64,000 bases of DNA from Bog-473 sp963850095 (GTDB lineage: Bacteria; Actinomycetota; Acidimicrobiia; Acidimicrobiales; RAAP-2). Both the position numbers and the translations under genes were made by a program. The DNA is taken from the NCBI GenBank assembly GCA_963850095.1, contig CAWKJX010000012.1:62001-126000 (forward strand), in the 5' to 3' direction. Under the pieces are notes generated by a model. It ran no database searches, was not told the DNA's origin, and saw nothing but the letters and a program-made list of their open reading frames with translations. Shown here one piece after another: positions 17,103 to 26,097 of the stretch. Positions within the stretch are counted from its first letter, which is position 1. Each line of letters begins with the position of its first letter.

Positions 17103-18419
17103 CTAAATCCCGTTTGCAGTGAGAAGCGCTTCGATGGCTGGCTCCGAGGAGGGTCTCTTGGCGACGCGGTGGCGGGCCAACGCACGTGCCGCCGAGGCGT
17201 CACCCATGCGGGCTGCTGCTGCCATGAGAGTCAAGTCCAAAATGTCTCGCTGAGCGTGGCTGCCTCCGACTGCACTGGCGAAAGGGTGGGCTTCGGTCAG
17301 GAGATCGAACGCACGCTCGTAGCGCCCGGCGGAGAACGAACTGAATCCTTCGAGCAGCGTGAGGCCCACCTGCTCCGCCACCAATCGGTTGGTGCCCGAC
17401 GTGCGTCTGCGATTGCTCGTCAACACCCGCTCGTTGAGATCATGAGCTCCGGCCAGGCCGAAGACCATGACTGCGTGCCAATCATTGAAGATGTAGATGG
17501 GGTCATTGAGCATCGACTCCATGTCGGCAGCCAATCGCTGAATGCGATCCTCCACGTCGTGTGCGAAGAGCGAGAGTCGCCACAACAGGGCGGCGGCATC
17601 AACCAGGTCGAGCCATTCGGTTGAGCGGGTACCCCGAATCGGCCCGTCGTAAATCGACAGCGCTTCTTCGATCTTCCCCAATTCGAGGTGGTACAACGCG
17701 TCGTGCCACCAATTGTGGACGGCGAAGAAGCTCGACGACCAGTACCGCGATGAGGCGTCCAAAAAGGCGATTCCCTCCGGTTGTCTTCCCTGCATTTCGA
17801 AGACATGGGCCAGTGCATGACTCGCCCATGTGTCTCGAGGTTCCTTCTGAAGTGCCGCCCGTGCTCGGACCTCGGCCTGTTGATAGTCACCTGTCTCTTC
17901 CAAACCGAAGGCGTACATGCCTTGGATGTAGCCCCACCCCGACCTCTCCGGCGGCCATGCGCCCAGCACTCCGGCTACGACACCCAAGATGTCCTGGCTC
18001 TGTCCGAGGAAGAAGTACAGGTCTTGGGCGAGCTTGAGAGCCAGGAGGTCGCGAGAGTCGTGAAGGAGGGCTCGCTCGAGGTAATGCGTGGCATCGTCCC
18101 ATTGGCCTGAGGCCCAGGAACGAGCGGCACGCAGGTGGAGCACCTCGCGCTCGCCTATATCGGTGACGCCCTCCAGGTCTTCGAGGACCTTGCGGGCATT
18201 CGAGACACCGTCCGCGGACATCGCATAGAGGTACAGATAGGCGCGCAGGATGTACCCGAGTACCAGGTCGTCGTCGTTGGCCACGGCCGCGTTTGCTGCG
18301 TCGAGGGGGTCACCATTGAGCGAGACAAGGGCTTCGACGGCAGCGTTGAACAGCGGAACACCCTGCTCATTCCCGCTCCTGAGTGCTGCACCCCAGCAGT
18401 CTGTTCTCACTTCACCCAT
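17103..18419 (-). CDS. tetratricopeptide-repeat protein, TTC38-like
   Basis: A 438-residue all-helical protein. It opens with SGNEQGVPLFNAAVEALVSL and AAVANDDDLVLGYILRAYLYL, like the TTC38 family (bacterial and eukaryotic TPR proteins of unknown function). It continues with degenerate TPR pairs: HYLERALLHDSRDLLALKL, then AEVRARAALQKEPRDTWASHAL, HVFEMQGRQPEGIAFLD and NWWHDALYHLELGKIEEAL. No signal peptide or membrane segment is visible, so it is cytoplasmic. The protein-binding partner is unknown. The start ATG at 18419 is preceded by GAGGA. Upstream, a TATACT box (minus strand, 18452-18457) may be its -10. It lies next to the peptide transporter but has its own leader, so co-function is not implied. 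Confidence 0.75.
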   Translation of the reverse strand: MGEVRTDCWGAALRSGNEQGVPLFNAAVEALVSLNGDPLDAANAAVANDDDLVLGYILRAYLYLYAMSADGVSNARKVLEDLEGVTDIGEREVLHLRAARSWASGQWDDATHYLERALLHDSRDLLALKLAQDLYFFLGQSQDILGVVAGVLGAWPPERSGWGYIQGMYAFGLEETGDYQQAEVRARAALQKEPRDTWASHALAHVFEMQGRQPEGIAFLDASSRYWSSSFFAVHNWWHDALYHLELGKIEEALSIYDGPIRGTRSTEWLDLVDAAALLWRLSLFAHDVEDRIQRLAADMESMLNDPIYIFNDWHAVMVFGLAGAHDLNERVLTSNRRRTSGTNRLVAEQVGLTLLEGFSSFSAGRYERAFDLLTEAHPFASAVGGSHAQRDILDLTLMAAAARMGDASAARALARHRVAKRPSSEPAIEALLTANGI

Positions 18420-18553
18420 TTGGACGTCCTCTCAACGTCAGAAGCCGGCTCAGTATAGCGAAAGTTGACCAACTCAGTCGGATTTATAAGGATGAGAACT
18501 GAGGGCGCGTCCGGGGCGCATCGCCGTGAACGCGAGACGATGCCCGGCCGGGA

Positions 18554-21500
18554 TCACGCCGGTAAGGGCAGAGCGGCGACGGTGGCCCCGGCCAGAGCCG
18601 GGCCCTCGGTGTGCAGGTGGCAGCGGACGACCGTTCCGGCGGGGGTGGTAAAAGGCTCGGGGTCCACCCGGGCGCACACGTCCATGGCAAAGGGGCAGCG
18701 CTGCCGGAACCGGCAGCCCATGCCGGCATCGAGGGGTGTCCCGACCTCGCCGGTCAGCACAATGCGCTGGCGGGAATGCTGCCGTTGGGGGTCGGGGACG
18801 GGAATGGCCGACAGCAGGGCCGCGGTGTAGGGGTGAGTGGGTCGCAGGTAGACGTCGTCAGCCGCACCCTCCTCGACGATCTGGCCCAGGTACATGACGG
18901 CAATGCGGTCACTCAGGTGTCGCACCACCGACAGGTCATGGGCGATGAAGAGGTAGGCCAACCCCAGACGGTCCTGCAGCTCGCTCAGGAGGTTGATCAC
19001 CTGCGACTGGGTGGACACGTCGAGCGCGCTCACCGGCTCGTCGCAGACGAGAAGCTTCGGTTCGAGGGCCAGCGCCCGGGCGATGGCGATGCGTTGACGC
19101 TGACCGCCTGAGAATTCGTGAGGCTGGCGCCCGAGCACGTGGTGCCCGATGCCGACCTGGCCCAGCAGCTCGATCACGCGCTGTTCGCGCTCTTTAGTCG
19201 AGAGCTTGGTGTGGATCTGTAGCGGCTCGCCCACGATCTCGACGATGTTCTGGTGGGGGTCGAGTGAGGAGTAGGGGTCCTGGAAGATCATCTGCATGGC
19301 CAGGCGGCTGCGCCTGAGAGGAGGGCCCGACAGGGTGGTGATGTCCTGGCCGTCGAGGACGATCCGGCCGCCGGTCGGGTCGATGAGGCGAAGGACGACA
19401 CGAGCCAGGGTGGACTTGCCCGAACCGCTCTCACCGACGAGGCCAAGTGTGGTGCCGGCGTGCAGGCTGAGGTCGACGCGGTCGACCGCGGTGACCTGGC
19501 CCGTCACCCTCCGCAGGAAGCCGGTACGGACAGGAAACTGCTTGGAGAGCTTGACGAGTTCGAGAAGCGGCTGCCCAGTGACTGCAGGCGAGCCGGTACC
19601 AGCGAAGGACTGGTTCACCCGGTCCGCCGGCGTGCCGGACAGGGTCAATTCGTCCTGGCGCACGCAGCGGGCCAGCGCGTGCCCGTGGGCACCCGGGCTC
19701 GGGGGGTCGGCAACGTCGGCACCGGGCTCGTCGGTATCGGGGAGGCCGGACGCCTGTCCGTCCGCATCGGGACCTCGGCCGGTCGGGGCGTCGACGGTGA
19801 GGCGGTCGAGCTCGGGCCGCCACGGAGGACGAAGGGTCACCGGTGGCGTCGCGCACCGCTCAATGGCGAAGGGGCACCGAGGGGAGAAGCGACAGCCCGC
19901 CACGAATTGGTCGGGCCGCGGCACCATGCCGGGGATGGCGTGGAGGTGCTCGCCGGGCGGGGTCAGCTGGGGTATGGACGACAGGAGGGCTTCGGTGTAG
20001 GGGTGCCGGGGCCGGGCGAACAAATTGTTCACCTCGGCGTGTTCGACGATCTGGCCGGCGTACATGACCACGACGTCGTCAGCCACGTCGGCAATCACGC
20101 CGAGGTCGTGGGTCACGAAGATCATGGCCATCTCCTCCTGGCGCGCCAGGTTGTGGAGGAGCTCGACGATCTGGGCCTGGGTGGTCACGTCGAGGGCGGT
20201 CGTCGGCTCGTCGGCGATCAACAACTTGGGCGAACACGACAGGGCCATGGCGATCATGACCCTTTGGCGCATGCCGCCCGAGAAGGCGTGGGGATAGTCC
20301 TTGGCGCGGTTCTTGGCGTCGGGGATCTCAACCCGGTCGAGCATTTCGACGGCGACCCTCCAGGACTCGTCCCGGCTGAGGTGGCGGTGTGTGCGCACCT
20401 GTTCGGCCACCTGGTTCCCCACGGTGAACGCCGGGTTCAGGCTGGTCATCGGCTCCTGGAAGATCATCGAAATGTCGTTGCCACGGATCTGACGCAGCTC
20501 ACCCGGGCTGAGGCGCATGAGATCGCGACCCAGGAAGCGGGCCGAACCCGACGCCCTCGAGACTTTCGGCGGCAGAAGGCCCATCACGGCCAGCGCCGAG
20601 ACCGTCTTGCCTGACCCGCTCTCCCCTACGAGCCCGAGGGTCCGTCCCGGCCAGACGGAGAACGTCGCCTCCTCCATCACCGGGAGCCATTCGCCGTTGG
20701 TCAGGAACTCGATCCGCAGGTCCTCGACGGAGAGCAGTGGGGCCTCTTGGGCCGGATCGGGAGTGGCCGGTATGGTCGGGTCATCGCCCCGGCCGAACAA
20801 GCGGCCCAGCCGCGACGTTTTTTCCTCGCCGGTCAGCGCCGTGCTCGCCTTGGGACGTTCACGACCGAGTGAGTCGCGCAGCCCGTCTGCCACCCAGTTG
20901 AACGAGAGCACGGTCAGCATAATGAGGAGGCCCGGGAAAATGAGGGCCCAGGGAGCCGAGTCGATGAAGTTGAAGCCTTCCTGGAGCATGCCGCCCCAGC
21001 TGGGCGTGGGTGGCTGCTCGCCGATGCCGAGGTAGCTGAGCCCGGCCTCCACCAGGAGGGCGAATCCAAGGGCCAGGGCCAGCTGAATGATCACCGGTGA
21101 GGCGACGTTCGGCACAATGTGCTTACGGATGAGGCGAGGTGACGTGGCGCCGAGCGAGCGCGCCGACTCAATGAAGTTCTCTTCGCGCACCGCGATGACT
21201 TGTCCCCGGATCAGGCGGACGAATCCCGGCACGAAAACGATGCCGATCGCCAGCGCGGTGTCGTTGACGCTGGCACCCAAGAGCGCGGCGACCGTCAAGG
21301 CGAGTATGAGCGGCGGAAAGGAGAACATGGCGTCCATGAGGCGCATGATCACGCTGTCCATCGCCCCCCGGAAGAAGCCGGCGATGAGGCCGAGGGGTAT
21401 GGCGATCACCGCAGCGACGCCCACGATCTCAAAGGTCGCCCGCAGTGACGTCCGGCCACCCCAAATGAGGCGGCTCAAGATGTCCCGGCCGAGGTCGTCC

Positions 21501-21781
21501 GTGCCGAACCAGTGGGCGAGCGAGGGGCCGGCGTTGATCAGGTCGAGGTTCTGGGTGTTCGGCTCGTAGGGGGCGATGAGCGGAGCGAAGATGGCCGCCG
21601 CGATCACGAGGAGGAGGAAGATCAGGCCCGCCATGGCGAACCGCTCCCTGAGGAAGCGGTGCCAGAAGGTGGCGCGCTTGCGGCCCACGTCGGCGATCTC
21701 CGCCGACTCGTCGATCGGCGGTGGGGTCTCGGCCAAACCGACGAAGGGATCTTCGCGTTCGGGGGGCAGGGCCAGGCTCAT
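18554..21781 (-). CDS. peptide ABC transporter: DppC-type permease fused to two ATPase domains
   Basis: One uninterrupted 1075-residue reading frame combines three usually separate subunits. Residues about 1-300 are a DppC/OppC permease, with the helix RFAMAGLIFLLLVIAAAIF, the DDLGRDILSRLIWGGR motif and the EAA-loop region ESARSLGATSPRLIRKHIVPN. Residues about 345-690 are an OppD/DppD ATPase: GESGSGKTVSALAVMG, FSGGMRQRVMIAMALSC, LLIADEPTTALD and the C-terminal Cys motif CRFSPRCPFAIERC. Residues about 740-1075 are an OppF/DppF ATPase: GESGSGKSTLARVVLRL, FSGGQRQRIAIARALAL, LLVCDEPVSALD and CRFRQRCPFAMDVC. Its start overlaps the DppB stop by four bases. Both ATP sites look complete. It should act with the DppB permease and the binding protein upstream to import peptides or related ligands. 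Confidence 0.9.
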   Translation of the reverse strand: MSLALPPEREDPFVGLAETPPPIDESAEIADVGRKRATFWHRFLRERFAMAGLIFLLLVIAAAIFAPLIAPYEPNTQNLDLINAGPSLAHWFGTDDLGRDILSRLIWGGRTSLRATFEIVGVAAVIAIPLGLIAGFFRGAMDSVIMRLMDAMFSFPPLILALTVAALLGASVNDTALAIGIVFVPGFVRLIRGQVIAVREENFIESARSLGATSPRLIRKHIVPNVASPVIIQLALALGFALLVEAGLSYLGIGEQPPTPSWGGMLQEGFNFIDSAPWALIFPGLLIMLTVLSFNWVADGLRDSLGRERPKASTALTGEEKTSRLGRLFGRGDDPTIPATPDPAQEAPLLSVEDLRIEFLTNGEWLPVMEEATFSVWPGRTLGLVGESGSGKTVSALAVMGLLPPKVSRASGSARFLGRDLMRLSPGELRQIRGNDISMIFQEPMTSLNPAFTVGNQVAEQVRTHRHLSRDESWRVAVEMLDRVEIPDAKNRAKDYPHAFSGGMRQRVMIAMALSCSPKLLIADEPTTALDVTTQAQIVELLHNLARQEEMAMIFVTHDLGVIADVADDVVVMYAGQIVEHAEVNNLFARPRHPYTEALLSSIPQLTPPGEHLHAIPGMVPRPDQFVAGCRFSPRCPFAIERCATPPVTLRPPWRPELDRLTVDAPTGRGPDADGQASGLPDTDEPGADVADPPSPGAHGHALARCVRQDELTLSGTPADRVNQSFAGTGSPAVTGQPLLELVKLSKQFPVRTGFLRRVTGQVTAVDRVDLSLHAGTTLGLVGESGSGKSTLARVVLRLIDPTGGRIVLDGQDITTLSGPPLRRSRLAMQMIFQDPYSSLDPHQNIVEIVGEPLQIHTKLSTKEREQRVIELLGQVGIGHHVLGRQPHEFSGGQRQRIAIARALALEPKLLVCDEPVSALDVSTQSQVINLLSELQDRLGLAYLFIAHDLSVVRHLSDRIAVMYLGQIVEEGAADDVYLRPTHPYTAALLSAIPVPDPQRQHSRQRIVLTGEVGTPLDAGMGCRFRQRCPFAMDVCARVDPEPFTTPAGTVVRCHLHTEGPALAGATVAALPLPA

Positions 21782-22752
21782 CCCAGGCGGACCTTCGGGT
21801 TCAAGAAGCCGTAGACGATGTCGACCACCAGGTTGATCAGGACGAACGCCACCGCCGTCACGAGGACCACCCCCTGGATGGGTGGTAGGTCCTTCACCGA
21901 AATGGCCTCGAGCACATAGGTCCCGATGCCCGGCAACGAGAAGATCTGCTCAATGATGACCGTGCCCCCGAGGAGGTAACCGAACGATATGCCGATGACC
22001 GTGACCGCCGGGCTGAGCGCGTTCTTGAGGGCATGTTTGCCAATGACGGAGCGCGGTCCCAGGCCCTTGGCCAGGGCCGTGCGCATGTAGTCCTGATCGA
22101 GAGTGTCGATCATCGCACCGCGCACCTGGCGGGCGATGACGGCCGCTCCGCCGAGGCCGAGCGCCAGCCACGGCAAGAGGAGGTCCTCGGCCCACTCGGT
22201 CGGGGACTGGGTGAAGGGCGTATAGCCGAGGGCCGGGAGGAGGTGGAAGTCGACGGCGAAGATGGTCACGAGCATGATGGCCAACCAGAAGTCGGGGATG
22301 GCCACGCCGAGACTGCTGGCGAATGTCACCGTGCGATCGCGGAGGGTCCCTTGACGTACTCCCGAGAGGATGCCCGCTGGGATCCCGAACACGATGGAGA
22401 GGACCATCGCACCGAGCGCGATGCTCAAGGTGACCGGGAACCGCAACGCGAGCTCCGAGCCCACTGAGGTATGCGGCTTGAAGATCGAATTCCCTAGGTT
22501 GCCGTGGAGCACCTGGTTCAGCCACTCGAGATACTGCCTCCAGAACGGCTGGTTGAGGTGGAGCTGCTGACGGATCCGGGCTATCTCACCCAGGTTGGCT
22601 TTGGTTCCCCCGGCCATGGCGATCGCCGGGTCGCCAGGCAGGAGGAAGACCAGGCTGAAGACGGCGAACGAGATGAGCAGCAGCAGCGGGATGGTGATGA
22701 GCAGGCGCCGGGCGATGAACGAAAGGAGGGAGCCACCCCCACCGGACGCCAT
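21778..22752 (-). CDS. ABC transporter permease, DppB/OppB type
   Basis: A 324-residue membrane protein with six helices in the DppB pattern. The N-terminus is FIARRLLITIPLLLLISFAV. Then come LPGDPAIAMAGG, a periplasmic loop with RIRQQLHLNQPFWRQYLEWL, the GNLGNSI motif typical of this family, and the EAA loop MIDTLDQDYMRTALAKGLG. It forms the transmembrane channel together with the permease domain of the fused downstream protein. Spacing is tight on both sides: 14 bases from the binding-protein gene and a four-base overlap with the fusion gene. All three form one operon read leftward from about 24404. Confidence 0.92.
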   Translation of the reverse strand: MASGGGGSLLSFIARRLLITIPLLLLISFAVFSLVFLLPGDPAIAMAGGTKANLGEIARIRQQLHLNQPFWRQYLEWLNQVLHGNLGNSIFKPHTSVGSELALRFPVTLSIALGAMVLSIVFGIPAGILSGVRQGTLRDRTVTFASSLGVAIPDFWLAIMLVTIFAVDFHLLPALGYTPFTQSPTEWAEDLLLPWLALGLGGAAVIARQVRGAMIDTLDQDYMRTALAKGLGPRSVIGKHALKNALSPAVTVIGISFGYLLGGTVIIEQIFSLPGIGTYVLEAISVKDLPPIQGVVLVTAVAFVLINLVVDIVYGFLNPKVRLG

Positions 22753-22766
22753 CGCGGCCCGTCAGC

Positions 22767-24404
22767 TCACTTCTTGATGTAGATGCCCGCGAGGTCCGAG
22801 CGGCAGTTCCCGATGGGAGCAACGACGTGGCCCCCGACGACGTTCTTGTTGTAGGCGACGATCGAGGGGATGAACTCGATCGGCACCTCGAGTCCCTGGC
22901 CCATGACGAGCTTGACGGCCTGCTGCATCGGCGGCCCTTGCACGCTGGGGCTGAGCGACGCGTTGGCCGCAATGGTGAGGTTCGACATGGCCTGATTGAC
23001 CGAGCCCAGCTGCTGGGCGCCGAAGCCCGAGGGCTCGTACTCAGACTCGAAGTTGTTCGAGATGTCGGGCCCGTTGGTGAGGTCGTCGCTCAGGAGCATG
23101 TTGCCGGTCTTGTTGATGTAGACGTCCTGGAGGATGTCGGCCGGGGGGATCTCCTGGATGTTGGCGGTGAAGCCCGCCGCCGCCATGTTGGACTGCAGAA
23201 TGGCCGCGGCCCGGTTGAAGGTGGCGTCGCCACCCGGGACCATGAACTTGAAGCTCACGCCGTGGGGAAAGCCCGCGGCGGCCAGCATGGCCTTGGCCTT
23301 CGCCGGTTGGTAGGTGTACGAATTCCCGATCTTCTTGTTGTAGCCGGGCGACGATGAGGGGAAGGGCTGGAAGGCGGGCTCACCCAGGCCGTCGAACACC
23401 ACCTTGTTGATGGCCGGTCGGTCCACCGCGTACTCCAGCGCGGCGCGGACCTTCGGGTTGTCGAACGGGGCTGTGTTCTCCCGCATCTGCAACACCATGT
23501 AGTCCAATGACTGCGTCGTGGCGATACCGATGTGGGAGTCGTTCTTCACCGCGGGGTAGTCCTCGGGCTCGAGCTGGATGTAGTCCACCGCACCGGAGGT
23601 GAGGGCACTGACCGACGGGGGTCCCGACTGCACCTCAATGAAATCCACGCCGCCGAGGGGGTAGGCCGACGGATCGAAGAACTTCGGGTTCTTGACGAGG
23701 TCGAGGGAAGATCCCTGGGAGTAGCTCTTCAACATGAACGGCCCGGCCCCGATCGGGTGCAGCGTGGACCCGATGGACGATGGATCCATGACCGAGCCGT
23801 CGATGTAGGACATGGCCCACAAGAAGTCGCCGGCGGTCGGCCGGTTGAGGTTGACGACGAGGGTGGTCGGGTTCACCACTGTCATCGTCTGGATGGCGCT
23901 GAGCGAGGACCGCAGCGGGCTCTTCTTGGTGTTCTCGAGACTCAACTCCACACTGGTGGCAGTGACCGGATCACCGTTGGAGAAGACCATGTTGGGACGG
24001 ATGTGCAGCGTCACCATGGAGGGGTTGTCGATCGTCCAGGTCTGAGCCACGCCGGGAGCGATGGTGGCGTTGTTGTGCGGCGCCGTGACCGACTCGAAAA
24101 GGTTCTGGTACACCGTGAAGGAGCAGTCGTTCTGCTCGGTGCCCGGGTCGAAGTCGTTAGCGAACTCGTTGTTGAGGTCGAAGCCGTACTTCAAGACGCC
24201 GTTGGGGTTGATGCCGGACGACGCCGCACCGGCGGTCGAACCCCCGCCGGCCACCGCCAGCGGGACCAACAGGGCCGTGGCGATGGTGCCGGCAACCGCA
24301 ACCCTGACGCGGGGTCGGCGTCCCCCCGGCATGTGGCGGCTGCGACGGGGCGGCGGCGAGGCCATCCCGGTGGTACCCGACGGTGACTTCTCGTTCCTGT
24401 TCAC
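22767..24404 (-). CDS. ABC transporter substrate-binding protein, family 5 (peptide/nickel type)
   Basis: A 545-residue extracytoplasmic binding protein. The N-terminus has a long basic leader, then a hydrophobic helix (VAVAGTIATALLVPLAVAG) and a likely signal-peptidase I site near A-G-A-A. There is no lipobox cysteine, so it is not an obvious lipoprotein. Family motifs follow: GVAQTWTIDNPSMVTLHIRP, FSNGDPVTATSVELSLE, NPKVRAALEYAVDRPAINKV and AAAGFPHGVSF. Glu/Asp-rich loops are consistent with peptide-like ligands. The GTG at 24404 is preceded by a GGGGGAGA ribosome-binding site. An internal ATG 14 residues later would still keep the signal peptide. It heads the transporter operon. Confidence 0.92.
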   Translation of the reverse strand: MNRNEKSPSGTTGMASPPPRRSRHMPGGRRPRVRVAVAGTIATALLVPLAVAGGGSTAGAASSGINPNGVLKYGFDLNNEFANDFDPGTEQNDCSFTVYQNLFESVTAPHNNATIAPGVAQTWTIDNPSMVTLHIRPNMVFSNGDPVTATSVELSLENTKKSPLRSSLSAIQTMTVVNPTTLVVNLNRPTAGDFLWAMSYIDGSVMDPSSIGSTLHPIGAGPFMLKSYSQGSSLDLVKNPKFFDPSAYPLGGVDFIEVQSGPPSVSALTSGAVDYIQLEPEDYPAVKNDSHIGIATTQSLDYMVLQMRENTAPFDNPKVRAALEYAVDRPAINKVVFDGLGEPAFQPFPSSSPGYNKKIGNSYTYQPAKAKAMLAAAGFPHGVSFKFMVPGGDATFNRAAAILQSNMAAAGFTANIQEIPPADILQDVYINKTGNMLLSDDLTNGPDISNNFESEYEPSGFGAQQLGSVNQAMSNLTIAANASLSPSVQGPPMQQAVKLVMGQGLEVPIEFIPSIVAYNKNVVGGHVVAPIGNCRSDLAGIYIKK

Positions 24405-24928
24405 CTGTGTCTCCCCCCTACGCCGGCGCGACCGTTGCGGGTCCGAACGACGTGGCCGGTCTGCGGTCGGAGGACTGTGCCACCACCGACAGGCACCGAA
24501 TGGACGTTGCGACTATATCGACGCGGCGCGGGCCATGCCGGGTGGCCGCGGGTGAGCACCTGGGGCCGCTTCGACGCGCCGGATCATGGCGCCACCGGGT
24601 GAAGAGAGTCCGCGTACTGTGGACCGACAACGCGACGGACCTCGTCGCAGAACGGGGCCTCCGGGCCGATGCTCGTGGTGCTCGAATTGGCGACGATGTG
24701 GCGAAAACCGGCGTCCGCATCGACATGAAATGCTCTGCTGCCCACCCGACCACCCGTGACCGCGCCCACAGTTGAGAGGGGACCCGGGAGCAAAACGGTC
24801 GGCCTTTGCGGTAGGCTGGCCGCCTCGTCCCCTTGGGAGAGTCGCTTCGCTTGGGCAGGACGGCCATGTAGGCCGACGTCGCCCCGTGCAGGTTCGACGC
24901 CTCGACCGAGCCTCATTGAGGAGTATCT
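24405..24928. other. 524-bp divergent intergenic region
   Basis: There is no gene I can support. It must hold the promoters of the leftward peptide-transport operon and of the rightward glycan operon. A few local palindromes are visible (GGCC-ATGTA-GGCC near 24865). A CAGGTTCGACGCCT segment near 24890 again resembles a tRNA T-loop, but no cloverleaf can be drawn. Several long antisense frames cross it; they are GC-frame artefacts. Confidence 0.4.
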
Positions 24929-26097
24929 GTGCGCGTCCCGAACCTGCCCGTCGAAGGCCTCTATGGCCGCGCTCGCTCGTTCGGCATTCTGAGCTCCTTC
25001 CCTCCGACTGCGTGCGGACTCGCCACGTTCACGGCAGCGCTGGCCAGCGGATTGGCGGCGAACGACGCACAGGTCGGCGTGGTGCGGGTCGTCGACACCG
25101 TCGGGCCGCCGTCGCCGAGTGATCGGGTCACCGGCGAGTTGGTCAACGGATCGCGGTGTTCCCTGGCCGCGAGTTCTGCGTTGCTGAACCAGTTCGACGT
25201 GGCGGTGGTGCAACACGAGTACGGCCTGTACGGAGGCACCGATGGCGACGAGGTGCTCCATGTCCTTGACAATCTCGACGTCCCCTCCATTGTGATCGCT
25301 CACACAATTCTGGCAGCTCCGACGCCGCATCAGCGCTCCGTGCTGAACGAAGTCGCCACCGTGGCCGACCAGGTGGTGGTCATGACGGAGGCGGCGCGGG
25401 CCCGCCTGTGCGATGGCTTCGACGTCGACGAGTCGAAAGTGGCCACCATCGCCCACGGCGCTGCTATTCCTACCGCACGTGCCCTGCCCGACCGTGGGGG
25501 CCGGCCCGTCATATTGACGTGGGGGCTTGATCGGGCCGGGCAAGGGAATCGAACGCGCCATTGAGGCCATGCGGACGCTGCAGGACCTCCCAATGCGTGC
25601 CGCGCTATCTGGTGGCCGGCCAGACCCACCCCAAGGTGCTGGCGTCTCACGGAGAGTCGTACCGTCAGGCTCGGATCGAGCAGGCGGAGCGGCACGGCAT
25701 CTCCTCCTCCGTCTTCTTCGACTCCGATTATCGCGATGTGCCATCACTCACGGCACTGATCCAGTCCAGCCAGGTGGTCGTCCTGCCCTACGACTCCAAG
25801 GACCAGGTGACGTCCGGCGTCCTCGTCGACGCCATTGCGGCCGGACGACCGGTGGTGGCGACGGCGTTTCCGCACGCGGTCGAGTTGCTCTCGAGCGGCG
25901 CCGGGCTGGTGGTCGATCACGATGACCCCGACGCGATGGGGCACGCCCTTCGGAGCGTCCTCACCAGGCCCGAACTGGCCGCCAACATGGCCGCAGAAGC
26001 GTCCCGCCTCGCGCCGAGCCTGGGCTGGTCCGTCGTAGCCGGCGAATACCTGGACCTGGCGGATCACCTGTTGGCGGAACGGTTGGCACTGGTGTGA
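24929..26097 (+). CDS. glycosyltransferase family 4 (two frameshifts)
   Basis: About 389 residues when two single-base breaks are repaired. The N-terminal Rossmann half has FGILSSFPPTACGLATFTAA (the usual P-P-x-x-G-I/L-A loop), VAVVQHEYGLYGG and ADQVVVMTEAARARL. The C-terminal half has LTWGLIGPGKGIERAIEAM in frame 3, then PRYLVAGQTHPKV, VVLPYDSKDQVTSGVLVDAI and AGRPVVATAFPHAVELL in frame 1. The breaks are near 25517 (an extra G in a G5 run) and near 25595. It should transfer sugar from a nucleotide-sugar onto a glycan or lipid acceptor. Its TGA overlaps the next start (GTGA), so the GT4, GH-like and GH130 genes form one translationally coupled operon. GTG 24929 may also be read a few codons later. 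Confidence 0.8.

Noticed and set aside
24780..24920. tRNA-like T-loop CAGGTTCGACGCCT
   Set aside because: Only three T-stem pairs form; no anticodon or acceptor stem could be drawn.
25510..25600. programmed ribosomal frameshifting in GT4, cyclase, argS or acnA
   Set aside because: No slippery heptamer with downstream structure is seen, the breaks are in many unrelated genes, and each needs a fixed base removal rather than a known -1 or +1 signal.
24584..25747. 387-codon minus-strand frame covering the intergenic region and the GT4 gene
   Set aside because: Arg/Gln/His-rich, antisense to glycosyltransferase motifs, no ribosome-binding site.
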